From NCBI RefSeq assembly GCF_048128805.1, contig NC_135998.1, forward strand, positions 29,680,992-29,744,991: DNA of 64,000 bases, in the 5' to 3' direction. Positions 1 through 20,553 of the stretch are shown one piece after another; positions within the stretch are counted from its first letter, which is position 1, and each line of letters starts with the position of its first letter. This DNA comes from Centroberyx gerrardi. Taxonomy: Eukaryota > Chordata > Actinopteri > Beryciformes > Berycidae. A program made the position numbers and the translations under genes. Under the pieces are notes generated by a model. That model did not search any database. It was given only the letters and a program-made list of their open reading frames with translations, and had not been told where the DNA came from.

Positions 1-190
1 GTCCGTCAACTGCAATTTGGTTGTATATGCAGAATAAAATGAAGTGTGCAACCTGAAGATTGTATTTGGGTGTAGTGCCAGCAATGAAAAAGGATGAGAG
101 GATTAAAGTCAGTTGTTGTATTTGCTTGAATATCTATTTGCTGTCTTGTGTGTGCTGTTTGTGGTTAACTGTGTTCATTTGTGTATGCAG

Positions 191-551
191 AGACGGCAAC
201 GTGTCCTTGCAGGAGTACATGGCCTTCATGATCAGCCGCGAGACGGAGAACGTCAAGTCCAGCGAGGAGATCGAGAGCGCCTTCCGCGCCCTGAGCACCG
301 AGAACAAGCCTTACGTCACCAAAGAAGAGCTCTACCAGGTCAGATGCGGAAACGTCACGCTCTGCGAACGTGGTTTGAGTCTGAAGTCTAGACGGAGGTT
401 TAACGCTCCTCTTCTTCCCTTCCAGAACCTGACCAAGGAGCAGGCGGACTACTGCCTCTCGCACATGAAGCCCTACCTAGACAGCAAGGGGCGTGAACTG
501 CCGACGGCCTTCGACTTCGTGGAATTCACCCGCTCGCTCTTTGTCAACTGA
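191..551 (+). CDS. sptan1: Spectrin alpha chain, non-erythrocytic 1, C-terminal end (last two coding exons)
   Basis: Two exons, 191-338 and 426-551, are joined by a short intron with GT at 339 and AG at 424-425. The reading frame ends at TGA 549-551. The translation starts RDGNVSLQEYMAF and ends EFTRSLFVN. As I recall the human protein, this is nearly identical to the C-terminus of alpha-II spectrin. The segment covers the end of the calcium-binding EF-hand pair (loop DGNVSLQEY) and the calcium-insensitive EF hands that end the chain. These help the alpha/beta spectrin tail bind actin in the membrane skeleton under the plasma membrane. Only the last 91 or so residues of a chain of about 2,470 are in the window, and the gene continues to the left. 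It lies tail to tail with dync2i2. The family assignment is very secure; whether it is a duplicate copy cannot be judged here. Confidence 0.96.
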
Positions 552-1050
552 TCCCCCCCCCCCCACCTACCAGTGACCAATCGGGACGCGTTTTCCCCCC
601 ACACACTTAAACACGAATACACGGCTGAAACTGCATGATTGTGGCACTAGGAATACTCACTAGTTTCAACTCTCTGTAGCTCTCTATTTATCTAGCTATA
701 CCCTTCACTCTTTGTGCTTCTGATGATAGCGTAGTGGATCTGTCTGCATTTGAATGTGATTGTTTTAGCTGTTTTAGCTTGTGCTTTCGCTGGATTTAAG
801 AACCTAATAGTAACAATGATGTTGTGACAACACCTTAACGACTGCAGTGTGCTTTAATAAACGCTACTGGTTAGAACTGGAAACCCATACTGTGTTGTCT
901 TTATTTCACTTCCACACTTCTTATGTACAAAAATAAGTATTATATAAATAACTTGGTACAAAACAATGAATAAATATGAACCAGTATACAATAGACATGA
1001 TGATGCAACATTTGTAGATATTACAAATATCCCATTAAACGGTCCTTAGT
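552..1050. terminator. Convergent 3' ends of sptan1 and dync2i2 with facing poly(A) signals
   Basis: After the sptan1 stop comes a C-rich run (about 554-565) and then ordinary 3' UTR-like sequence. A canonical AATAAA lies at 856-861 on the plus strand, suited to ending sptan1 near 875-890. On the minus strand AATAAA lies at 905-900, suited to ending dync2i2 near 870-890. The two transcripts would therefore meet or overlap by a few bases. Both signals are seen directly; the cleavage positions are inferred from the usual 10-30 base spacing. Confidence 0.7.
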
Positions 1051-4000
1051 TTATTCTGCCACTTCGTTGGCGATCTGCTCCAGCTGGGCCGTCTCTCTGG
1101 GGCTTTGCTCCGTCAAATCGGCGCTCAGGTGCCAAATGTTGGCCGTCCCGTCCGTTTTCCCCACCGCCAGCAGGTGAGGGTTTTGGGAGTTGAAGGCCAG
1201 ACAGGTGGCAGCTTGGCCGGCACCGCCCTGATCGATGGTGGCAGCCGGCCGGAGAGACCTCCGGCCCAGGTCGAATATCTGCACCACACCTATGAGGAAG
1301 AAACGGTTCAAGAATAACGTGTTTTAGTCAACAACAGCAAATCTGTCCTACACTTTCAAGTACTGCTGCTAACACACATTCATATGACAGTAGGCCAAGT
1401 TGATATTTCAAGTCTATGTTTGTAAATGATGTCGTCACAGTAGTTGCATCAACAAATTGGGGGAAAGTGGTACATGTTAATTCTCTGCACACCAAAGAGC
1501 TTTTGGTACTACTGGCAGAACTTGACACTATCCTGTAGTCTCAACACTAAAGTATGACAAAAACATTAATTTGTAGCATGCTGTTTCACACAACTAAATT
1601 GTGCAAATTTATGATATGTTGGATTTTGTTTTGCATTTTTGTGACAAGATGCCTTACAATATCACTTTTTTTTTTTTACTACAACTTTAGGTTTGCTACA
1701 AAAAGAGACACCTTAACTTTTGACTCTACTTTGCCCAGTTTAGTCTAAAAATATTGAATTTGACAGATTAGATTTCAACCACTGACAGCATCAAAAAATC
1801 AAATTTGTGTCATGTAGGGCAAGTATAAATAATAATAATAATACTAAATAATACATTTTCCATTTAAAAAAAGTGAGTTTAGGCATACCAATTAGACAAT
1901 TATTTACACCACACACACCACTCCTCTTACAGTCATCCTTTTTTGCACATCGTGCACATCGATATAATGAGTCAGTAGCATGGTCTATGAAGGGTGAAGA
2001 CTAAAATAGTTCTGCAGAATGAGTCCTTATACATACAACTGATGCTACTGTGAGGATAAAGCATCACTGTCTGAAGTTACCTGGAGAGTACAAATAAAAT
2101 GAAACTAGTTCAGTGTGAGTGACAAACATGAGTTTTGATGTGGTACCTTGTCCGGTGGCGGCAGCAAAAACCAGCGGTCTGGTCGGAGACCACTGCACCT
2201 CAAACACATAGGAGTCTGAAACCCTGAGGGAGCGCAGCGGGTCGGCCTGCAGCAGGGAGTGCAGGTGGGCCAGACCGTCCGTCCCCACGCTGAGGAACAG
2301 GTTCCTTCAAGAAAAACACACAGGAAAGTCACTACAACATCACAAGGATGCCTCGAGGACGGGAGAAACAAATAGTGTGCCTACTTGTGTGGAATCTGAT
2401 CAAAATGTCACATTAGGATCAATGCAGGTTATGCTCTTCCCATAGCCAACCAGTGTAGTATTGATCAATTCTACAGTACATATGTAATCAATCAAACTGA
2501 CTGGACCAGATCTCATGGGTCTGGTGGCAGCGCTGTGTCACCTGTGGAAGGGGGAGCAGTGGATGGAGTGGACGGGGCTGCCGCGGGGCCTGAAGGAGAA
2601 GACTGCCGGGGCTCTCAGCGGCACGCTCTGGCCCTCGGAGGACGCCGCCGCCGCCACCGCCGCCGGGGTCCGGGAGGAGAAGGAGCACTTGAGCAGCAGG
2701 CCGCCCTCGGAGCCCACCAAGAAGGTGTCCGAGTCCCAGGGGGACAGAGCCAGGGAGGTGACGCCCACGCTGCTGCTGCCGCCGCCGCGGGCCTGCGAGG
2801 AACAAACACTGCATTTACTACCATGCATTTATGAGAGGATTCCATCACTTCGAGGGTCTTAAGATTTTCTCAGCCCACAGAAGAGCATGTAATCCTTCAG
2901 TTGAAGTTAAAACATGACTAATCCCCAAAATTGGTGTTACAAAGTTTTCACGCAACAGCAGCTATATTCTGCTCATAGCCGATTAATCTCTATGATGTTG
3001 AAAATAAAAAGCGTTCCCTGATGTTGTTTGTGTAAACCGTCTCATTCGTTTCTTGTCAGCTCTACATTGAGTCCTTCATTCTAGTCTTTATGCTCTGGTG
3101 TGATGGCATTTCTGCATCTATTAAGAAATCAATATTCTATCATGATTCTGGTGAATCTTATTTTTTAATGGACTTATCACACATTTTGGAAATGCTGTCT
3201 TCTCACTCAGTTGCAGCCTATAGCACAAAGATTGTTCAATCAATCAATTAACTAAGTTCATTTTATTCAACACAGGATGGACATTCTGGAGCCGTGACAA
3301 CATTTAAAAAAAATCTGTAAACACGTTATTTCTATATACTGATAATCATTGATAATCAATTAAAATAAGCTCTACCAAGCTCACCAAATGTATCAAACAT
3401 ACACATCATAATATAAAACCCAATATGTGTGTCTTTGCCAATCAGACCTAAGTCCAATCACAAGCAAATGTGTGTAATTCAGTTAGAGAACGACCCCCCA
3501 TACAGCTGACTGGACCGGCTCCCATTGATGTGAATGGGAGGTGTGAAGTGGCCACAATAAGCACACATTTATTTACCCAAAAAATGGAAGGCAATAATTC
3601 TGATGCTTGAGTGTAAACAACTTAATGAGACCAGCAGACAATCTAACAGGATGAAGATGGGAACATTATGGTCGCAGATGAGAAATCCCATGTGAAGGTG
3701 GCTGGTAATGCTCTTGAATCACTAAAACCAGTGGCTGTGAAATAGTTGTACATGTCAGTCAACTCTGGCAGCCTGTAGATGAAGTGTTGAACAGCGGGAC
3801 TTCCTCGGTTCTCACCTTGAAGCTCGCGCTGCTGCTGTGGGGGACCTGCTGGCGGACCAAGGCGTAGCCGGCGCTCAGGACGAACCCGCCCTGGTCCGAA
3901 TCCACCGTCCACAGCAGCACCCGTCCTCCCGAGCTGGCACTCAGCACCCACAGCTCTCCTCTCTTCTGGACGGGCAGCCAGTCGACCTGCACACAACGCA

Positions 4001-6570
4001 CATTCAGATCGTTGTTTCAATCCACAAATCAGATCAATAAATCATAGACGAACCCCACGACCAGAGGGCATGATGTTTGACAGAACTAGCCTGATAGACT
4101 GGCTCTCGATGACTGTCTGCGGACAACCCGGTTTGGGCCAGCACGGGGTCCTGTGTCCGGCTGGTGTCCCAGACCACCACCTCTCCGCTGTACAGACCCC
4201 CTGTCGCCACGGAGACACAGAAAACACAGTCAATGAGCATTTTCAAAAGTGTGGACAGCAGGATGAAGTGCTAGAAGACGGCTCAGTGATGAGCAGGAAA
4301 ACATGAAAACCACAAATAGGTCCTGCTAATCCAGGATATCTGCAAGTTTCACAAGGACAAATGTAGACTTTAAAACCTTTTTAATGCTGCCTGGAATTTA
4401 ATTTAAGACCAGTTTCAAATCCAAAATTACGGAAGAGGATTTGGGCCACGTGAAAAAATGTATTTGAGTTCTGAGAAACAAAGGTCAAAATTCTGACTTT
4501 CTGGGAAATTCTGGGAAAAGGTCAAAGGTCAAAGGTCAAACTCAGAATTCTGACTTTTTTCCCCAGAATTCTGACTTTAATCTCAAGATTCTGACTTTGT
4601 TTCTCAGAATTCTGACTTTAAACTCAGAACTCAAATCCATTTTTCACACGTGGCCCTAATCCTCTTCCGTACAAAATAAAGGCCAGTGACACCAAACTAT
4701 TTCTGATTAAACACAGCTAAGGAAAGTTGTGAAACTATAAATGGGCAGAATAAGAAAAGACACCAGGAAATTCCAGCTGTGTTCAGTAAAGCAGACAGGA
4801 TGCATATCACACCACTGACCCTGTTCTGGACTAATCCTATCCCTAACCCTTACCTGCAATGAGGGAGGGCTGATGGGGGTGAAAGGAGAGAGCGGTGACC
4901 GTGGTGGGGACGTCTATGACCAGGTCGGGCTGTTTGGGGTTCAGGCCTCGACGGTCCAGGTTCCAGGTGCAAACATAAGACTTCTCCGTGCTCCAGTCTC
5001 CATCGTCAATACTGCCGAGCAGAAACACACACACTCTCTGACTGGATCTTGAGGTTTGTACGGTTTCTTAAACAATGTAACCCTTTTTATGGAATATTTT
5101 GGATTTCTTTATTTATGATGTGAAAGTCAAACATACCGACCGTAGGCACAGGCAATAACTGAACCTGTGCAACTCCAGGACACGCTGGTGACATGAAGAC
5201 CTCTCTCTTGAGCGCTGGGATGTTGAAGGCGATGTAGGCAGGAAACCTGCACACATGGAGGAACAGCCTTATACACATAACTCCACATATCATAAATAAT
5301 ATGCTCATGAAAGCAGTTTGAGGTCGACATGTCGGCCCTGCTTACCAGCTGACTGTGATCCTCCCAGTTCACCTGGAACCCGTCGAAGGCGTGACTCTTG
5401 GCGTTCTTGACCAGCTCTTTGACGACCGCGTCCTCGACCCGCCGCAGGAAGTCCTGCAGGCCCGGCGGCTCCGGCTCGCGAGGGTCCTGCTGAAGGAGTC
5501 GCTCTGTGATCTGGTCCCGTGGCTCCGTCTGGGTGCCGCTGACGGAAGTGGACGCAGTCTGGACCTCCGCTTCAGCGCTGTGCAGCGCTCTGGTCTGGCA
5601 GCCTCTCTGAAACACCAGTGGACGTACACTAAACTTTTTCAAATGCCTTTTTCAAATGTATTCATCCCAAATCATGCACATGTAAGAGATTCATATCTGG
5701 GCAATATGAAGGTCAACCACGACGGGAAAAAATAAAGTTGCATCTATCTATATTTTCAAATGCTAAATTATTTTTAGCATATCCTTCACAGAAATGTACA
5801 GGCCTAACATTTCCACTATAATCTGGGCTCCAAAATAAAACTTTCTAAAGTCCTTTCTGAAGGACTTGGCATTTTGCAGCTGTTGTTGTACATTCAAAAG
5901 CAATTAATTAGTTTATCAGCCAGTTGTTGATGTTGTATAGGCTATGGCTAATATTTACTTCCCTAGACTTGTTGGCATATGTTAAATGCCGTGTGTAAAT
6001 CCAATCACTAGGCAACAGTCATGCCACGCCCCCATAAACATCAAATTATTCATAAATAATTTCTCACCAGAACAGTCATAACTGAGTAGATCCTGTTATA
6101 AACTATGAGCAACAACGAGCGTCATACAAACACATTGTAATAAAAACTCTATTTGGTCTTTAGCAGCCCACAGGTTGTTTTCATAAATTAATATAATCGC
6201 TGTTACGTTAATTCCAATGTAAAGTCACTTTGTACTTCTTTCTCACTGACCTTTGACCGCAACCACCACAGAGGTTTGTGACTTACAAACTTGTTCTCCC
6301 TGTTTGCACTACACTCCTAATTATAGTATTTCCAAACAGCACCTGAATGTAGCATTAGTCAGCTAGTGTTAGCTCACAGCAAGGCTGCTTGTCGAAGTCA
6401 ATAAATGTGTTAGCTACCGGTGAGGGTTTGTTTTTGTGATGTATGACATATTTGACACGTCTGGAGTGAAAACTGATGTTGCCCAAACATACCGACTCCT
6501 GTGCCAACTGTTGAGATTTCCTCCACTGTGACTCGATGCCCACGGAGTCCAAAGCCTCGTCGGTAAACAT
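1051..6570 (-). CDS. dync2i2: Cytoplasmic dynein 2 intermediate chain 2 (WDR34)
   Basis: Nine exons: 6570-6493, 5606-5346, 5246-5137, 5011-4854, 4200-4091, 3986-3816, 2792-2542, 2304-2147, 1289-1051. They give 511 codons with all phases consistent; human is about 536. The protein is an intermediate chain of the dynein-2 motor that drives retrograde intraflagellar transport in cilia. The N-terminal third (to about residue 115) is low complexity with a GTQTEP segment like a dynein light chain (LC8) site, followed by a helical stretch ([17 protein letters not shown]). The rest is a WD40 propeller with blades around [55 protein letters not shown] and TANIWHLS. The start is the first ATG of exon 1 ([11 protein letters not shown]). 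The intron after exon 5 has a GC donor (see findings). It ends tail to tail with sptan1. Confidence 0.95.
4430..4669. mobile_element. Palindromic inverted-repeat element flanked by TA (copy 1)
   Basis: This 240-bp foldback sequence has ends CGGAAGAGGATT and AATCCTCTTCCG that are inverted repeats. The inverted homology continues inward through a GGGCCACGTG-like block and a TTTGAGTTCTGAG block. The interior repeats AGAATTCTGACTTT many times. TA lies directly outside both ends (4428-4429 and 4670-4671), the target of Tc1/mariner-type transposases. It sits in dync2i2 intron 4. A second copy lies at 40460-40664. It has no coding capacity and is probably a non-autonomous (MITE) copy. Confidence 0.75.
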
Positions 6571-8047
6571 GCTGAGAAATGTGTTTAGCTCAAGCTAAGG
6601 GAGAGGGCCAATGTTATCATTAGCTGCGTTAGCTGTACCGTCAACAACTTAGCCACAGTCCTGCAGCTACATTCACACAACGACGGTTTCGTAATGAGCT
6701 TGCTAACAAGCTAGTTACATAGCACTTAACATAGCTAGCTGCTTCGTAGCTTATAATCATGAACGCTTAGCGCCAGACCTGTGTGAGTCTCACATAGCTA
6801 GCGTTACCTTGGTTACGGCAGATACAACGGAGAAGAAGTAAGGAAGCAAGAGATAAATCCTGCGCTCACTTCCGCCTTTTCTTAAATTGCAATCGTCTGA
6901 CGTGATCCTGTAGGTTTGACAAAAACATTTAAAATCGGTACATCAAGTCTCTCTTTTAACTGTATTTCCAATTATGCTTATGTTCTGCAATAATATTTAA
7001 AAAAATGGTTTTTTAAATTTATTTAATCAAAATAATATTTTCGCTGTCGTAACTTCCTGGTAAGGCAGTAATAGATATAGAGTTGCCCGCCTATCGTATT
7101 AAAGGGGCAATTAATTATAGAGTAATCTCCGATCTTTATCGGCCTCTATCCGCACCCAGTAGGAATTGTAATTGACTGTAATTGTAATTAAAAACATTAG
7201 CCTTTGCTGAATTAGCACTCATAACTTACTGTTGTTCAAATTACATCAGATTCACCTTTTTGAAAACGTTTTATCATCTATAGTAGCCTAATACACGCCT
7301 GATCGACCTCTTCTGGTCTGCATCACTTTCCTCCAAGCAGACCTGGACTGGCACCCTGAGATGAACTCAAGAGTGACAGCCTTCCATTATAATGAATGGA
7401 AAATAACAATTTTAACTGTAATACAATCAAAACAGCTTGGCTACACGTTTTATGCTAGAATCAAGTGAACCACCTTCAAACTAGAAAATTAATATAAATT
7501 CCTGGTTTTGACCACATCTATCATTTAAAACAAATGAATATTTTCTACACCCTACCACTTTTTAGCCTACTTTAGGATGTAAGGCTATACCTATGGCAGC
7601 AATGATTAACTGGCTGAGTATTTGATAGAGTTGAATTGTGCCGGGTTTATCATATTGTATTTCAGAATAATAGTCATTGATAGCTGTGCTAAATATTTTT
7701 CGTTCATTAAATTGTGTTGGGGAGAACCAGTTCTGTGGAAGTAAAACAGGAAGCAGGGTTAAACCACTGCTTTTTAAAAATCTATTTAGCTTTTTCCATT
7801 TTTTAACAAGTAATTTAACCACCTACATGTTAAGCACAAGATAGTGAAATGTTAGATTTAGGATTATGTGTCTAGAGTCTGGCTGCAGCCTGAGATCCTT
7901 TTCCTAGAGTCCCTTTATATGAGAGCACTTACTGCCACCTATTGGTGGGAGGACTGCATGAGTTAAATGTTATATTCCAAGAACACTTGGGTACGTTTAA
8001 GACATGTAATGAACCATGAAATGATCAATTAAATGTTCTTGGTAGAT

Positions 8048-8214
8048 GCTCCCTGGTGGCTCACTGAGTACAGCGCGTACCCGGGTTCAAATCTGACCCG
8101 TGGTCCTTTGCTGCATATCCTCCCCTCTCTCTCTCCCATACCTTCCTGTCTCTCTCTAACTATCTCCCTGTCCAATAAAGCATGAAAATGCCAAAAATAA
8201 ATCGTAAAAAAAAA
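8048..8214 (+). mobile_element. tRNA-derived SINE with target-site duplication
   Basis: The head reads CTGGTGGCTCACTGAG, an RNA polymerase III A-box-like block. It is followed by the B box GGGTTCAAATC and a CT-rich middle. The 3' tail is CCAATAAAGCATGAAAATGCC followed by poly-A. A long direct repeat ending ATGTTCTTGGTAGAT flanks it on both sides (8031-8047 and 8215-8231; leading A residues are ambiguous). This shows a retroposed insertion. The same family is seen at 45151-45291 (minus strand), 22525-22573 (head only) and about 16540-16595 (tail only). Confidence 0.9.
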
Positions 8215-8793
8215 AAATGTTCTTGGTAGATATATATTTAATTTTTTTATATATCTAATCTTAATTATTGGGTTTTGATAGCAAATCACTTACACTGTAA
8301 CAGTCGTGGCAGAAGGAAGCTTGCTGAAAAATAACATCTAACTGCAAGAAAAAAAAAAGATAGGTAGTTAGGTAGTTAAACTATATGACACACATATAGG
8401 CCTACTCCCTTCCACAACCTGTTACTGTGCTAAAACATACATGTACACGAGTCATCATGTGTTTTTAAGCCATGTGTCTGCAGCTCCTCTTGATGTGACT
8501 CCTCTCATGTCTGGAGTCCAGCAACTCCATTCTGTTTCAGCTCATTGATCCAGTTTGCACTTCAGTGTTTTCATCTTTCTTCACTCTTACTTATCCATTT
8601 TGTTGCTTTTTATACCATTCTTATTTTTGATGTCACTGGTGACTTTGTCATTTGGATTTTTTTCTCTTTTTTGGAGAGGTGCAATGTTTCTTATTAAGTC
8701 CCTATAAGGGTTTGTCTCATTTTCAGTCTGCTTTTTCCCCTCTTTTGTCAATGTTTGTATTATTTGTGTACATAAACTAAACCCCCAAAAAAA

Positions 8794-8983
8794 CCCTAGA
8801 CAACATGACAAATCAATAGCTAAGTAGCGTGCGTTGAATTTTCTCAATAAAATTAATACATTTTTGAATTTTGACACAATATAAAAGAGTTGTTTCAACA
8901 GTTTGCAGAATTGTGACTTAACCTTACCTCTTTCTTAATTTATAACAGGATACTTAAGCACTGATTTGTCATGTTGTCTAGGG
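8794..8983. mobile_element. 190-bp element with perfect 22-bp terminal inverted repeats
   Basis: The ends, 8794-8815 starting CCCTAGACAACATGAC and 8962-8983 ending GTCATGTTGTCTAGGG, are exact reverse complements over 22 bases. The interior is AT-rich with no reading frame of note. I could not find a matching target-site duplication, so the superfamily is open. It may be a MITE or a local inverted duplication. Confidence 0.6.
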
Positions 8984-9510
8984 CTTTATGTTAAGCTATG
9001 TGAATAGGCTATATTTAATGTGCATGACTTTGGTTCATCAAATAACCAAAAATACATACAATGTATGAATGCTGTGGGGTTTTGGTTCCAAAAAAAGTAA
9101 TGGTTTACTTCCCCCCCTCACTTTTCTATTATTTTCAGCAGCTTAGAGTAAAAAGTATGTCAGTAAGATATCAAAAACATCCACCAATAGGCTTTTCAAT
9201 TTCACATTTATCTATAAATACATGCTTTGACGTTAGATAATTCTTACCTCACTGTATAGCATTTAAAAAGTGCATGTAAGACAGTCAATGAACTAATTTG
9301 AGGACTGACCAAGTGTTGGTAGGGTGGTAAAAACATAATAAAGCATAGTGTAGGCTTATCCACACTAACGATAACTATGAATCTTCTAATTTCATAAAAA
9401 CGGTTAACTTGTAGATTACATTTGAACATAACAGAATCCAGATCTGTAAAGCTCTCCTGCTGGATCTTACAATCTTCTCACATTTGTATCGGTTTTGTTT
9501 AGAAAACACT

Positions 9511-10521
9511 CCAAACATAGTGTATACATTTATTTATTGTAACAAAGCAACTGGTACACTTAATTTAATGTGAGCAGGTTTCCAGTGGAACAGGAGAAAC
9601 ACTGCAGCCTCCTTGGGGGAGACTCTACAGAAGTCTTTTTCTCTCCCGTCTCAAAATGTTAGGCCAAGCTCAAAATTAGAACAATTTTTATGTTTTGTTT
9701 TTATAAAAAATGTAAATTTCAAACTTTTTTGGGTGTCTGAAAAAACAATATCATGAAAATTCAATTAACGCAAATCCAGAGTCTGTGTCGAAAAAACCCC
9801 ACATGCCCCGCCCCACCACACCACCCCATTAAACGGTGTACAATAACAACTGTCATACCAAGATATAGAACCCAAAACATTTACAATGGTTGAAAGGAAC
9901 AAGCTGGTGCTTTCAATCAGTTCCATTAGTACAATGAGTCACAAAGGGAAACTCAACCTCTAGTAAGCCTTAGTAACCCCCCACCACTGGATATATTATA
10001 ATATACATTTATATATAAAAGTGGCTAAAGATGCTATGATTAAGTTATCACTGCACCATGGCTTATTTTTATTGAACTCACAACTTCAACATATCTTACA
10101 TAGAAATTGCTATTGTACTTAATTTAAATCTACGCAGGATGACGTGCAGAATGCTACAATTTTTTTTTATTCTTTTGCATGTCTTTGGGAGATGTGGAAT
10201 AAGGATGATAGGTGAGACTTCCAGATAGCGACAGATCCCTCCCCCCCCCACCCCACCCCACCCCACCCCACCCACCGTAGACCCGTTGTGGACTATTGGA
10301 ACTATGGACTGGTCTTGAGGCATGGCGTCATGGACAGGCCGTGGCTGCGGAGGGACAGAGGACGGACAGGCGGACGGCACGAAATAAAAATAAAAAAATA
10401 AAATACATAAAAAAAAGAAACCCCAAAATAAACAAAATAAAGTATCTTGCTCCCATGGGTTGGAGGACGATTATGGGGGAGGGGCCGGGAAAAGGGGTTG
10501 GGCGAAACGTCGTTTTGAAGT
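9511..10521 (-). other. set: set 3' untranslated region with poly(A) signal and G-run repeat
   Basis: The sequence between the set stop codon and tandem AATAAA signals at 9538-9529 on the minus strand is about 1.0 kb, a plausible 3' UTR. It holds a (CCCCA)n tract at about 10237-10276, which reads GGGGT repeats in the transcript. It also holds AT-rich stretches. The 3' end position is inferred from the signal only. Confidence 0.65.
10237..10276 (-). repeat. (TGGGG)n tract, transcribed as G-runs in the set 3' UTR
   Basis: On the plus strand this is a run of C followed by repeated CCCCA units. On the set-sense strand it reads as at least six consecutive runs of three or more G separated by single T residues. 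Such spacing fits the G-quadruplex pattern (G3+N1-7 repeated four times). Confidence 0.85.

Positions 10522-20553
<10,032 letters not shown>

Larger units (their letters stand above)
6571..9510. other. Gap between dync2i2 start and set 3' end: promoter side, SINE and foldback elements
   Basis: The first 300 bp or so upstream of the dync2i2 ATG (6571-6870) should hold its 5' UTR and promoter; no TATA box stands out. The rest is AT-rich, with no open reading frame that resembles a protein I know. It contains a complete SINE at 8048-8214 and a 190-bp inverted-repeat element at 8794-8983. I see nothing else I can support. Confidence 0.6.
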
